A stretch of 64,000 nucleotides of DNA from Allochromatium vinosum DSM 180. Lineage in GTDB: Bacteria; Pseudomonadota; Gammaproteobacteria; Chromatiales; Chromatiaceae. The translations under genes and the position numbers were made by a program. The stretch lies in the NCBI RefSeq assembly GCF_000025485.1, contig NC_013851.1:2027501-2091500 (forward strand), given 5' to 3'. The notes beneath the pieces are model-generated. The model was not told the DNA's origin. It did no database searches and saw only the letters and a list, made by a program, of their open reading frames with translations. Shown piece after piece: positions 27,744-36,151 of the stretch (the stretch's first letter is position 1; the number at the start of each line of letters is the position of its first letter).

Positions 27744-28830
27744 GTTTTTCGCTGACAGGCATTTTGTGACACATCGACCAGGTCTGTAGAATCTTCGCCA
27801 TGTCTGACTACTGCCTTACTGACAAGCAACTCGCGGAACTGCGTGCCGCCCACCGAGGCACGCGTGATAAACGCGAGGCAGATCGGATCAAGGCGGTGGT
27901 TCTGCTCGCGACCGGCTGGACAGCCGAGCAAATCGCCGAGGTGCTGCAGATCGACCCGAATACGGTGCGCAATCATTTCAAGCGCTATCGTCAAGATGGC
28001 CTGAAATCGCTGGGGCAGGTAGCGTTTCGTGGCAGCGCCTGCCAGCTTGAGGCGGCGCAATTGGCGTGCTTGGAAGCGCACCTGCAACGGCACCTCTATC
28101 TCAGCGCCAAAGCTGTCGCCCAGTGGGTCGAAGACACCTTTGACGTGGCCTACACCATCAGTGGCATGACGGCGCTACTGCATCGCCTGGGCTACGTCTA
28201 CAAGAAACCCAAGCTCATCCCAGGCAAGGCCGATCCCGCGGCCCAGAAAGCCTTCCTCGCCGAGTACGAAACCCTCAAGCACACCAAGGGCGAGGCCGAT
28301 CCCATCTATTTCATGGACGCGGTTCACCCGCCGCACAATCCGGTCATCGCCTAGGGCTGGATCAAGCGCGGCGAGGATCGCGAGATCCGCTCCAACACCG
28401 GGCGGCGGCGCGTCAACATCAACGGTGCCATTGACCTCAAGTGCCTCGAACCCGTTGTCCGTTTCGACGACAGCATCAATGCCGTCTCGACCATCGCGCT
28501 ACTGCAGCAACTCGAGCAGCGGCACCCAGACGCGGCGGTGATTCACGTGATTTGCGACAATGCGCGCTACTATCGCTCCAAGGCGGTTCGTGAGCACTTG
28601 GAGACATCACGCGTGCAACTGGTCTTTCTCCCACTCTATGCGCCAAATCTCAATTTGATCGAGCGATTCTGGAAGTATTTCAAAAAGACGGTGCTCTATA
28701 ACCGCTATTTCGAGTCGTTCGGTGACTTCAAAGCCGCTTGCGAAAATTTTTTTCTCCATCCACGTCAATATCGTGGTGATCTGAGATCGTTGCTGACGGA
28801 AAACTTCGCCATTATCGGAAAGTGAAAAAC
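27744..28830 (+). mobile_element. IS630-family insertion element (transposase broken)
   Basis: A transposase reading frame is bracketed by a short imperfect inverted repeat. The left arm is GTTTTTCGCT at 27744-27753. The right arm, read on the minus strand, is GTTTTTCACT at 28821-28830. The true ends may extend a few bases beyond these, and the TA target duplication expected for IS630 was not resolved with certainty. The element separates the AT-rich GT2 gene from the methyltransferase gene and points against the direction of the surrounding operon. Confidence 0.6.
27800..28825 (+). pseudogene. IS630-family transposase interrupted by an in-frame amber codon
   Basis: A single frame encodes an N-terminal helix-turn-helix (TAEQIAEVLQIDPNTVRNHFKRY) and an IS630 DDE domain, with aspartates in YFMDAVHP and VICDNARYY and glutamate in NLIERFWKYF. 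A TAG at 28352-28354 interrupts it in the segment where relatives usually read a tyrosine before GWI. The two halves (27800-28354 and 28538-28825, with an open stretch between) are otherwise in register, so a single base change explains the break. Amber suppression or a sequencing error would be the only ways to obtain a full protein. Confidence 0.85.
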
Positions 28831-28922
28831 GAAAAATCGGCATTAGATCGGTATAACTTAAGCACCCTATGTTCCTGCGGCTTACTCAATTATGTTACGT
28901 CCGCGATCAGGCGAAAATCAAT

Positions 28923-29549
28923 TTACGCCTTCTTCAGCAAGCTGATCAAATAAGGCGCCTTTATGGCTTGGCTTAGGACTACAAAGGCACCACGAAAACC
29001 GTACATTGCCGCCATCCGACTCTTGTCATCAAAATACAAAGAAAATGTTTCATGAGTCATCATATTGACATGGGTCGGATCCCGAAAAGCCGTGGCGTAA
29101 GGATAAATGGGTGTGCGGGATAAAAAAATTCCATCTTGCTTGAGCGTCCTCCAGACTTCATTCATTAATTCAACAAATGCAAATTTCAGGTTTGGCGTGT
29201 AGATAACACGCGGAACGTGCTCAAGAAAATCAAGCGCGCTAATGTAGTCAAACGTATTGTCAGGAAAAGGAATTGGCTCCAATGTTAAATCAGCAGATTT
29301 AACATTTTTTTCATCATTGCGCCTGATATCGATGCCAAATGTATTTGTCGCCTTGAATGGATTGCTCGGCTTTGATCCGCAACCAAGATCCAAGGCATGC
29401 GCATCGACCAGATCCAATGATTCCGCATCATATTTTGACAAATAAGCATCCAAATCATCCGTTGTCGGCATATTTATCAATCCCCAATAATCATTGCGGA
29501 TGGTATTCAATAGCCTATGCGCGTGAGAAATCTTATTGAACAAACTCAT
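28923..29549 (-). CDS. Class I SAM-dependent methyltransferase
   Basis: The 208-residue protein has SAM motif I in ALDLGCGSKPSN, a motif II acidic residue in FGIDIRRND, PFPDNTFDYISALDFLEHV (motifs III/IV, typical of the Methyltransf_11 fold) and a C-terminal RTPIYPYATAFRDPTHVN segment. That histidine-containing block occurs in methyltransferases of sugar-modifying clusters. AT content is higher than in flanking core genes. An AGAGA site before the ATG at 29549 supports the start. The substrate is probably a sugar or glycolipid of the cassette, but this cannot be shown from sequence. Confidence 0.8.
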   Translation of the reverse strand: MSLFNKISHAHRLLNTIRNDYWGLINMPTTDDLDAYLSKYDAESLDLVDAHALDLGCGSKPSNPFKATNTFGIDIRRNDEKNVKSADLTLEPIPFPDNTFDYISALDFLEHVPRVIYTPNLKFAFVELMNEVWRTLKQDGIFLSRTPIYPYATAFRDPTHVNMMTHETFSLYFDDKSRMAAMYGFRGAFVVLSQAIKAPYLISLLKKA

Positions 29550-29578
29550 ACGTTATTCTCTTTTCAAGACAGAAATGC

Positions 29579-30718
29579 TCACCCAATCGCCTCATTTATC
29601 ATCAATGCATCAGCATAAAATTTCGTAGCCCAATTCGGATATTGCCATGGATGATAGCCGCCATTGATCGGGTGAGAGCCCTTGATGCCTCCCCGCGTAT
29701 TCGGATCACCACCATCTAGTCGCTGCGTGCGTTTGACGAAGGAGAGAATGCGCGCAGTCGCCTCGCGGTATTTCGATTCGCCGATGATCTGATACAGTCG
29801 TCCCCAGTTGATCCCGAGTTGACAATCGCCGGTTAAGCAGGACCAGTGGGCTGTGGATCGCCAGCGGTTGTTGAAACGGCCTGGCAACCGCCCGTTAGCT
29901 GGCATCGCGTCAAGCATAGCATCGCCGATGTTGCGCGCGGCGTCGAGCAAGTCACCGCGCTGCGCATAGTCGCCGATTTCCAGTAGCCCGCGCATCGCGT
30001 AGGCGATGGTGTGGGTGAAGGGCTGCTGATTATCTTGCAGGCAGTTATTAGCCAGCCAGCCATTGGGTTGGGCCTGGGTCAAGGCCCATTCGCCATTGCG
30101 CACGGCGGCGTCCAGGAAACGCCGTTCACCGGTGATCGCATGCACGCGCGCCAAGCTCCAGGCAGTGCGGGTATTGTAGGTATTGATCTGTTTGCCGGTC
30201 ATCGGCGATCCCCAGGAGCGCCAGCAGCCGTCGTCGTCGAGGATGTCGCACAGCCAGTTGGCGGCTCGGATGGCGGCCTCGCGGTAGCGCTCGTCGCCTG
30301 CTTCCTCGAAGGCGCGCACCCAGCCGAAAATCACCTGGCCGGTGTTGAAGACCGTGGGTTGATCCGAGTCACCCAAGGCGCCGGCAAGCACGCCTCCGGA
30401 CGGGTGTTGAATCTCGATTTCCCAATCGGCCATGCGACGAGCACGTATGCGCGAGTCTTCGTCTCCTGTCAATGTGGCGTAGCGGTAAAGGGTCGGAATG
30501 ATGTAACCGGTGGTCTCCGGGTAGGCGGGCGCCCACTTATTCAGGCGCACCAGCCAGGTTTGTGCAACACCGCCGTTACCGGTTACGTCCTGCGCATGCT
30601 TGAGCCAGGAAATGGCCGCGTCGAGATGGATGCGGTTGTCGGTCGCACGCGTCAAACCGATGCCAAACTGATCCTTTAAGACCAGACTTTTCTGCCGCAA
30701 ACGCTCGGAAAGGTTCAT
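29579..30718 (-). CDS. Alpha/alpha-toroid (six-hairpin-like) protein of unknown function
   Basis: The 379-residue protein is built of repeated helical hairpins with WL/W-rich motifs spaced about 50 residues apart: AISWLKHAQDV, RRMADWEIEIQ, AANWLCDILDD, RNGEWALTQAQ, ARNIGDAMLDA. Between them run glycine-aromatic loops such as SGGVLAGALG and CWRSWGSPMTG. This is the pattern of (alpha/alpha)6 barrels found in polysaccharide lyases, epimerases and glycoside hydrolases. There is no signal peptide, so it should be cytosolic unless exported otherwise. It lies between a methyltransferase gene and the WecE-like gene. I do not recognise a specific catalytic family and do not assign a reaction. Confidence 0.7.
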   Translation of the reverse strand: MNLSERLRQKSLVLKDQFGIGLTRATDNRIHLDAAISWLKHAQDVTGNGGVAQTWLVRLNKWAPAYPETTGYIIPTLYRYATLTGDEDSRIRARRMADWEIEIQHPSGGVLAGALGDSDQPTVFNTGQVIFGWVRAFEEAGDERYREAAIRAANWLCDILDDDGCWRSWGSPMTGKQINTYNTRTAWSLARVHAITGERRFLDAAVRNGEWALTQAQPNGWLANNCLQDNQQPFTHTIAYAMRGLLEIGDYAQRGDLLDAARNIGDAMLDAMPANGRLPGRFNNRWRSTAHWSCLTGDCQLGINWGRLYQIIGESKYREATARILSFVKRTQRLDGGDPNTRGGIKGSHPINGGYHPWQYPNWATKFYADALMINEAIG

Positions 30719-30754
30719 GAGTATTTCTCTTCGTTAACGCTGATCTATCCAATA

Positions 30755-31900
30755 TCAACCCCAATCCGCGACCTCCTCAATCACCGCCAGCAACTCGCGG
30801 ATGACGCGCGGCTGATCCTCCTCCAAACCCAGCCATAAGGGCAACCTGACCAGTCGATCGGCGAGTGATTCGGTGTTGGGCAGTTCGCCATGAGGTCGTC
30901 CCCACCTCTGCCCGGCCGGGGCGCTATGGAGCGGAACATAATGAAAGACCGGGTGAATCTCGCGAGCCTTGAGTCCGGCGATGAAGCGTTGGCGCATGTC
31001 CAGATCGGCTAGCAACAGATAGTACATGTGGGCGTTGTGATGACAGACGCTGGGGACAATGGGGCGACGACAGCGTTGCTCGGCCTCGGTCGGGGCCAGC
31101 CATTGATGGTAGACGTTCCAGAGCGTCAGTCGACGCTGGGTGATCGCGTCTGCCTCTTCCATCTGCGCCCACAGAAAGGCCGCAACCAATTCGGATGGCA
31201 AATACGACGATCCCAGGTCGACCCAGGTGTATTTGTCCACCTGCCCACGGAAGAACAGGGATCGGTTCGTGCCTTTCTCGCGGATGATCTCGGCACGCTC
31301 GGCAAGCTCTGGGGCATTGATCAGGAGCGCGCCGCCCTCGCCGGAGATGATGTTCTTGGTCTCATGGAACGAGAGACAGCCCAGGTGTCCGATGCTTCCC
31401 AGTGCCCGCCCCTTGTAGCTCGCCATTACCCCTTGGGCCGCATCCTCGATCACCAACAGACCGTGACGCCGGGCGATCTCCATGATGGTGTCCATCTCGC
31501 ACCCGACACCCGCATAGTGAACCGGCACAATGGCCTTGGTCCTCTCGGTAATGGCCGCTTCGATCAGCGTCTCGTCGATGTTCAGGGTATCCGGGCGAAT
31601 GTCCACGAACACCGGTACAGCCCCGCGCAGCACGAAGGCATTGGCAGTGGAGACGAAGGTGTAGGAGGGCATGATGACTTCGTCGCCCGGCTGGAGGTCG
31701 GCCAGGATCGCGGCCATTTCCAGGGCCGCCGTGCAGGAGTGGGTGAGGAGCGCCTTGCTGGCGCCCGTGCGAGCCTCCAGCCAGATGCTGCATTGTTTGG
31801 TGAACTGGCCATCCCCCGCCAGGTGCCCGTTGGCGTGGGCCTGGGCGATGTACCAGAGTTCCTTGCCGGTCATGTAGGGTTTGTTGAAGGGGATATTCAT
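30755..31900 (-). CDS. wecE: dTDP-4-amino-4,6-dideoxygalactose transaminase (WecE/RffA type)
   Basis: The 381-residue PLP enzyme of the DegT/DnrJ/EryC1 class starts IPFNKPYMTGKELWYI, the characteristic WecE opening. It carries the PLP site VIEDAAQGV and the Schiff-base lysine in SFHETKNIISGEGGA. WecE aminates dTDP-4-keto-6-deoxyglucose to dTDP-Fuc4N. Its ATG overlaps the preceding methyltransferase stop as ATGA. Genes for making the dTDP-sugar substrate (rmlA, rmlB) are not in the window. A GNAT gene resembling WecD lies two genes upstream in the same unit, fitting Fuc4NAc synthesis. Confidence 0.9.
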   Translation of the reverse strand: MNIPFNKPYMTGKELWYIAQAHANGHLAGDGQFTKQCSIWLEARTGASKALLTHSCTAALEMAAILADLQPGDEVIMPSYTFVSTANAFVLRGAVPVFVDIRPDTLNIDETLIEAAITERTKAIVPVHYAGVGCEMDTIMEIARRHGLLVIEDAAQGVMASYKGRALGSIGHLGCLSFHETKNIISGEGGALLINAPELAERAEIIREKGTNRSLFFRGQVDKYTWVDLGSSYLPSELVAAFLWAQMEEADAITQRRLTLWNVYHQWLAPTEAEQRCRRPIVPSVCHHNAHMYYLLLADLDMRQRFIAGLKAREIHPVFHYVPLHSAPAGQRWGRPHGELPNTESLADRLVRLPLWLGLEEDQPRVIRELLAVIEEVADWG

Positions 31901-32778
31901 TCGCCCACCTCTGATTTCCTGGCAATCAACAAGCGTGAACCGCCAATCGGAAAGCGCAGACCGATCCGAATCAGCAGCCTTTCCAGGTCCATCGTCGTCT
32001 CAAAGATGCGGTTGATAAGCGTGGGTAACCGTAGTTCGCTGAAATGATCCTCATCGCTGGATGTTTTTGATTGAGTTAAACGGGATGCAAGCATGGCGGG
32101 CAGAAGCAAACTGACGAATGAGGTCTCGAAGACGACCGTGAAACCGACCCGCGAGACCTTTTCGCGCAATTCGCCCACCCGATAACGGCGAACATGGCAG
32201 GCATAGTCATCCTGCCGACTCCAGAGCCAGGGGTGTTGTGGAACCGTGATGGCAATTCCTCCCTCACTGCGGAGCGCACGCCGCATTTCCATCAACACGG
32301 TCGCGTCTTCTTCGATGTGTTCCAGCACATCGAAGGCGCCGATGACATCAAACTCGTCAGCGTAGGGAATACGCCGGGCATCCATTTGCAGGAGTTCGGC
32401 CTTGTTGACGCGAGTTGCGGCGAAGGGCAACCCAACGCTGAAGACCTCGCTGCCGGCGATGTCGGCCTGAGGATAGGCTTCGGCTACACCCGCAAGGACA
32501 TAGCCGGTGCCGCAGCCAATTTCCAGATAACGCCGCATTCGCGGGAAATGGCGACGGAGCGCCCAGACGATCAGGTAGTTACGGGCGCGAAACCAGAAGT
32601 TTTCTGCTTCGAGATCCGCTAATTCGGCAAAGGCTTCTGCGTGAAAGCCCGCGCCGCCTTGCGCTAACTCAGGGGCCAGAATGGGGATGCCGGATTCCAG
32701 GAGCGGTTCGAAATCGCAAGCGGGACAATGCCAGTCCATCCGGGCATAGGCCGTTTCACAGAGGGGACAGCACTTCAT
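31897..32778 (-). CDS. SAM-dependent methyltransferase with N-terminal zinc ribbon
   Basis: The 293-residue protein begins with a cysteine-rich ribbon (MKCCPLCETAY and WHCPACDFEPL), then a methyltransferase domain. Motif I is YLEIGCGTGYVL, the acidic motif II is in IAGSEVFSVGL and the later motif is FDVIGAFDVLEHIEED. A C-terminal hydrophobic segment (SFVSLLLPAMLASRL) suggests membrane contact. I chose the ATG at 32776-32778 because it overlaps the gtrA stop as ATGA and because the zinc ribbon starts there. The open frame upstream to 33000 is antisense-like over gtrA. Likely role: methylation of a lipid-linked sugar. Confidence 0.85.
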   Translation of the reverse strand: MKCCPLCETAYARMDWHCPACDFEPLLESGIPILAPELAQGGAGFHAEAFAELADLEAENFWFRARNYLIVWALRRHFPRMRRYLEIGCGTGYVLAGVAEAYPQADIAGSEVFSVGLPFAATRVNKAELLQMDARRIPYADEFDVIGAFDVLEHIEEDATVLMEMRRALRSEGGIAITVPQHPWLWSRQDDYACHVRRYRVGELREKVSRVGFTVVFETSFVSLLLPAMLASRLTQSKTSSDEDHFSELRLPTLINRIFETTMDLERLLIRIGLRFPIGGSRLLIARKSEVGE

Positions 32779-33176
32779 GCGGGCCTCCGTGCGTGTGTGG
32801 CGAATACCCAGTACTTTTGAATCAGGAACATCAGAATGGCTACCGCGAACACCATCACTCCTTGGACGATCTGATGCGGCAGACCAAGCTGATCGACCGC
32901 AATCCAAAGCATAATAAAATTCAGGGCATAGCCGAAAGCGTAGCTGAATAGGTAGCGCGCAAAAGAACTTTGAAGACCGCCTTGGTAGCGGAAAGACCAT
33001 TGTCGGTTGAATAAAAAAGTTTGCGCGACGCCCACGGCATAGATCAGGCTCATGCCAGTTTTGTGCCCGACGCCAAGAGATGTCAGAACGAGATACGCTA
33101 AATAAAGCAGCAGATTAGACCCTAAACCCACTAGGGCGTAACGCACAAATTGCCCCCGGGTTTCGGCGCTGATCAT
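32775..33176 (-). CDS. GtrA-family membrane protein
   Basis: The 133-residue protein has four predicted membrane segments (YALVGLGSNLLLYLAYLVL, MSLIYAVGVAQTFLF, LFSYAFGYALNFIMLWIAV, GVMVFAVAILMFLIQKYWVF). It has the GtrA hallmarks QFVRYALVGL near the N-terminus and NRQWSF in the loop. GtrA proteins are thought to help move undecaprenyl-linked sugars across the inner membrane. The ATG at 33174-33176 overlaps the upstream stop in ATGA fashion; an upstream in-frame start at 33194 is less likely. It works naturally with the GT2 membrane glycosyltransferase two genes upstream. Confidence 0.88.
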   Translation of the reverse strand: MISAETRGQFVRYALVGLGSNLLLYLAYLVLTSLGVGHKTGMSLIYAVGVAQTFLFNRQWSFRYQGGLQSSFARYLFSYAFGYALNFIMLWIAVDQLGLPHQIVQGVMVFAVAILMFLIQKYWVFATHARRPA

Positions 33177-33988
33177 GCTGTTGACCGGACCCAATGAAAA
33201 GTCATCAAAGGCGGCGGAAAGCGAAAGTCTAAGCGGGCATAGAGGTTGAGCACCCGATGATTGCGCGCTGCAATGCAGGTTTGTACTCGCGTTGCTCCCT
33301 GATCACGCGCCTGATGTAGCATTGTCAGCCAGGCGCGCCGACCGTAGCCTTGGCCTTGCGCGTCTGGCGCCACGGCGGTCAAGTGCCAATAACAGGTTCC
33401 GTCAGTCTGCGACTCCGTGATGAAGAAAGCCACGATGCGCTGTTGATCGCGGAGCAAATAAAGCCGCTGGGTTGGATGAGAGACGCTACTGTTGACCCAG
33501 TTACAGTAGCGTTGATCGGCCAAGGCGGAATCGAGGCGGGGGTCCATGTGGAATCGCTCGGAACCGAAGGCGCTGCCTGCAATCGCGAGGACGGAGGGCA
33601 AATCCTCGGCTGCGGCCAAGCTGACCGATAGGCACGACAAGTCAGGATGGGCTTCCTCTGCGGGGAGGCGACCGAGTTCCGGTTGATAGACCATCTCGAT
33701 GAATCGAAAGCCGCGTGCTTCCAGCAGCATGGATTCTTGCAGTTGTTCGTGAGAGAGGCGGCAACTGACGAGGCCGCAGCCCAAGGCGTCGCGTTCAATT
33801 TCGAAGGTAGTAAAGTCACGCTCGGCATCCTGCTTGCGAACTTCAAGTTGGGTGATCTGCGCGACTGGATCACCGAAGATCGCTGTATCCCACACTGCCT
33901 CGGACCATTCCAAGTGCAAACTGGAAGTCTCGATGTGGCCCGAAGCCGGTCGCTGTCGTTTCTGCATAGATCGCTCAGCGCGAATCAT
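33173..33988 (-). CDS. GNAT N-acetyltransferase (WecD-like)
   Basis: The 271-residue protein has a C-terminal GNAT domain with the acetyl-CoA loop VAPDAQGQGYGRRAWLTML and a final ARNHRVLNLYARLDFRF segment. The N-terminal half (SEAVWDTAIFGDPVAQI) also resembles WecD, the dTDP-fucosamine acetyltransferase that completes Fuc4NAc. It lies three genes upstream of wecE on the same strand, which favours that role. The ATG at 33988 overlaps the GT2 gene end by 14 bases; the ATG at 33967 is an alternative start 8 bases after that stop. The exact substrate is unproven. Confidence 0.8.
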   Translation of the reverse strand: MIRAERSMQKRQRPASGHIETSSLHLEWSEAVWDTAIFGDPVAQITQLEVRKQDAERDFTTFEIERDALGCGLVSCRLSHEQLQESMLLEARGFRFIEMVYQPELGRLPAEEAHPDLSCLSVSLAAAEDLPSVLAIAGSAFGSERFHMDPRLDSALADQRYCNWVNSSVSHPTQRLYLLRDQQRIVAFFITESQTDGTCYWHLTAVAPDAQGQGYGRRAWLTMLHQARDQGATRVQTCIAARNHRVLNLYARLDFRFPPPLMTFHWVRSTA

Positions 33989-35153
33989 CAGTGTGTGTTG
34001 TCGAGTTTAGGTCGCTAATGTCGAATGCATTGCGGTACACCGTATAGGGCGGGCGCTCCATGGTGCGGAAATGCATCCGCGCCAGATATTCGCCGAAAAT
34101 GCCCAGGGCAAAAAGCTGTACGCCGGAGAAAATGGTGATGATGGATGCCAGAAAGGGAAAACCCGGCACACTGCTCCCATCCAACAGGTAGCGGCCTACC
34201 ACGTAGAGCATCACAAATAACCCCATCGCGGCGAAGATAAACCCCATGATGCTGGCGAATTGTAATGGCACGGTGGAAAAGCCGGTCATCATGTTGAGTG
34301 CATGGGTGATGAGCTTACGCAGGGTATAACCGGAAACGCCGGCATAACGCTCATCGTGTTGCACGGTGATCGCGCTGAAGCGCGTCGAGCCCCAGGTGAG
34401 GAGTACGTCGATATTCACGGTGGGACTACGGTAGTCCCTAAAAGCATCCCGTAATCGGGTGCGAAAGGCGCGAAAGGCGCTGACCTGGCTGGCCGTTTCC
34501 GCTCCCATCGCGCTTTGCAGCGCCAGTTTGGTGATGCGCGATGCGGCATCACGCAGGATGCCGTGTTGCTCTTGGCGCGGTTTGCCATAGACCACGTCAT
34601 AGCCTTCGTTCAAACGGGCCAATAGCTTGGGGACTTCCTCTGGGGGATTCTGTAGGTCGTCGTCCAGGGTGACCAAAATGTCGCCTATGGCGGCGCGGAC
34701 ACCACAGAGCAACGCATTGTGCTGACCGTAATTGCGCGCCAGTTGCAGCCCATGCACACGGGGATCCTGGCGAGCGAGTTCCTCGATGACGCTCCATGAA
34801 TCATCTCCCCCACAATCTTCCACCAGGATCAGCTCAAAATGGGGATCGATCGGTTCCAGCACGGCGGCCAGGCGGCGATGCAACTCCCGTAGCGTTTCCT
34901 GGGAGCGGTAGACGGGAACCACGACCGAGATGGTCGGACTTGGCGGCTGGGCGTTTTGCTGGTTCATGGCGGCGCCTGTCGATACAGATCCATGATGGGC
35001 GTTCGTTCCACCAATGATAATGTCAGAGGCAAAGCCACGGTCATCGCTGGTGATAGGCACGGTGACCGGGCCCGAGGCCTCAGCAACCGGGTCATTCATG
35101 AAGCTCTGATCGTGGTTCATTGGCCGAAAGTATCCTGAAGTCCATGGGATCAT
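33975..35153 (-). CDS. GT2 membrane glycosyltransferase (DPM1/ArnC type)
   Basis: The catalytic domain opens SVVVPVYRSQETLRELHRRL, with LVEDCGGDDSW and the donor motif VTLDDDLQNPPEEVPKL. Two C-terminal membrane spans (FASIMGFIFAAMGLFVML and FLASIITIFSGVQLFALG) end in GEYLARMHFRTMERPPY, typical of undecaprenyl-phosphate glycosyltransferases that partner GtrA. The start is uncertain. The ATG at 35153 is ATGA-coupled to the upstream frame and gives a 62-residue non-family leader. The ATGs at 35099 and 34967 give shorter forms, the last starting directly before the domain. The leader region also overlaps another protein-like frame, discussed under findings. Confidence 0.85.
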   Translation of the reverse strand: MIPWTSGYFRPMNHDQSFMNDPVAEASGPVTVPITSDDRGFASDIIIGGTNAHHGSVSTGAAMNQQNAQPPSPTISVVVPVYRSQETLRELHRRLAAVLEPIDPHFELILVEDCGGDDSWSVIEELARQDPRVHGLQLARNYGQHNALLCGVRAAIGDILVTLDDDLQNPPEEVPKLLARLNEGYDVVYGKPRQEQHGILRDAASRITKLALQSAMGAETASQVSAFRAFRTRLRDAFRDYRSPTVNIDVLLTWGSTRFSAITVQHDERYAGVSGYTLRKLITHALNMMTGFSTVPLQFASIMGFIFAAMGLFVMLYVVGRYLLDGSSVPGFPFLASIITIFSGVQLFALGIFGEYLARMHFRTMERPPYTVYRNAFDISDLNSTTHTDDSR

Positions 35154-36151
35154 CGTTGAGCAGCAGGTCCGTTAACCCCGGCGCGTCTTCGGTGAGAAGA
35201 TTGACCGACTCGCTCATGCCCGGTTGCGCTGGAGTCCAGCGATTGCACCACCGGCGCATCGAAAAAATGGAGACCACTTGCCACGAGTTGCTCGGCACCA
35301 GCGAGCAGATCGGTGGCGCGAATCCAGGTGAAACGAGTATTGCCCAATCGTCGTGCGAGCAATAGACGGTTGCGTTGCAGATGGTCGATCAGACGCGCCT
35401 CGCGGCGCAGCCGGTTGGCCTCTCGCGACAGGACACGGGTCGGGCAGTCGATACGGTTACCTTCTCGATCGATGACGGTCCCGGGCATGGGTTCCGGTTC
35501 GTACAGCGGCACGGCAAGCGTGTCCGCGAACCGGTCCTCGACATAATGGGTGAAGGTGATCGACTCGAAGCCGGTATCCACGCACAGGATGAGCGCATCG
35601 CGTTCGAGCAACCGGGAGAAGGGCGAATCCGGACCAAAGGGACGATCCGTCTGTTCGTGCCCAGCGATGAATTTCGCCGCGTCATGGCCCCAGGCAAGTA
35701 ATGGGTGCGTTGGGCTGAGGCTGCGCACCACGCCCTTGCCGCGCCGGAAGACCTCCGACAGCAGCCCCATGGCCGATGGACTGCGGCGCACGTCCATGGG
35801 CTTGCCGATGGCGAGGAATTCGGCCGAGCTTTGGTTTTGGTAAGTGAGGGAGGGCATGACGACGAGTCCCGACTCGCCGACCGATTCGCGCAGGGCGGCG
35901 CAAAACTGCGCGGGAGTACCTTGGAACCCATTGAGGGCGCGCCAGGAGGAATGGACCATCAGGGTATCACTCGCGCGCACGCCGATGCGGTCAAGAAACG
36001 CGCGTAGCGCACGCTCATCGTAGGCCAGCCAGTGGCGAATGACCCATCGCTTGAGGTTCTTCAGTGAGTTCGCGGGGATGTCCACGTCGGCGTCTTGCCC
36101 TATGTGTCCGATATGTGGGCTTGGTGCGAGAATGACGTTATCACGAGTCAC
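35150..36151 (-). CDS. AAC(3)-family N-acetyltransferase
   Basis: The 333-residue protein matches the aminoglycoside 3-N-acetyltransferase fold. Markers are LMVHSSWRALNGFQGTPAQF, VVMPSLTYQNQ, the region around FRRGKGVVRSLSPTHPLLAWG with the catalytic histidine, and CVDTGFESITFTHYVEDRF. In surface-polysaccharide clusters these proteins acetylate amino sugars, so antibiotic resistance is not implied. The GTG at 36151 overlaps the flippase stop (GTGA). The last 40 residues (after FFDAPVVQ) are arginine/serine-rich and look out of frame. A neighbouring frame ending at 35092 looks more protein-like, so a frameshift near 35230-35250 is possible. Confidence 0.82.
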   Translation of the reverse strand: MTRDNVILAPSPHIGHIGQDADVDIPANSLKNLKRWVIRHWLAYDERALRAFLDRIGVRASDTLMVHSSWRALNGFQGTPAQFCAALRESVGESGLVVMPSLTYQNQSSAEFLAIGKPMDVRRSPSAMGLLSEVFRRGKGVVRSLSPTHPLLAWGHDAAKFIAGHEQTDRPFGPDSPFSRLLERDALILCVDTGFESITFTHYVEDRFADTLAVPLYEPEPMPGTVIDREGNRIDCPTRVLSREANRLRREARLIDHLQRNRLLLARRLGNTRFTWIRATDLLAGAEQLVASGLHFFDAPVVQSLDSSATGHERVGQSSHRRRAGVNGPAAQR

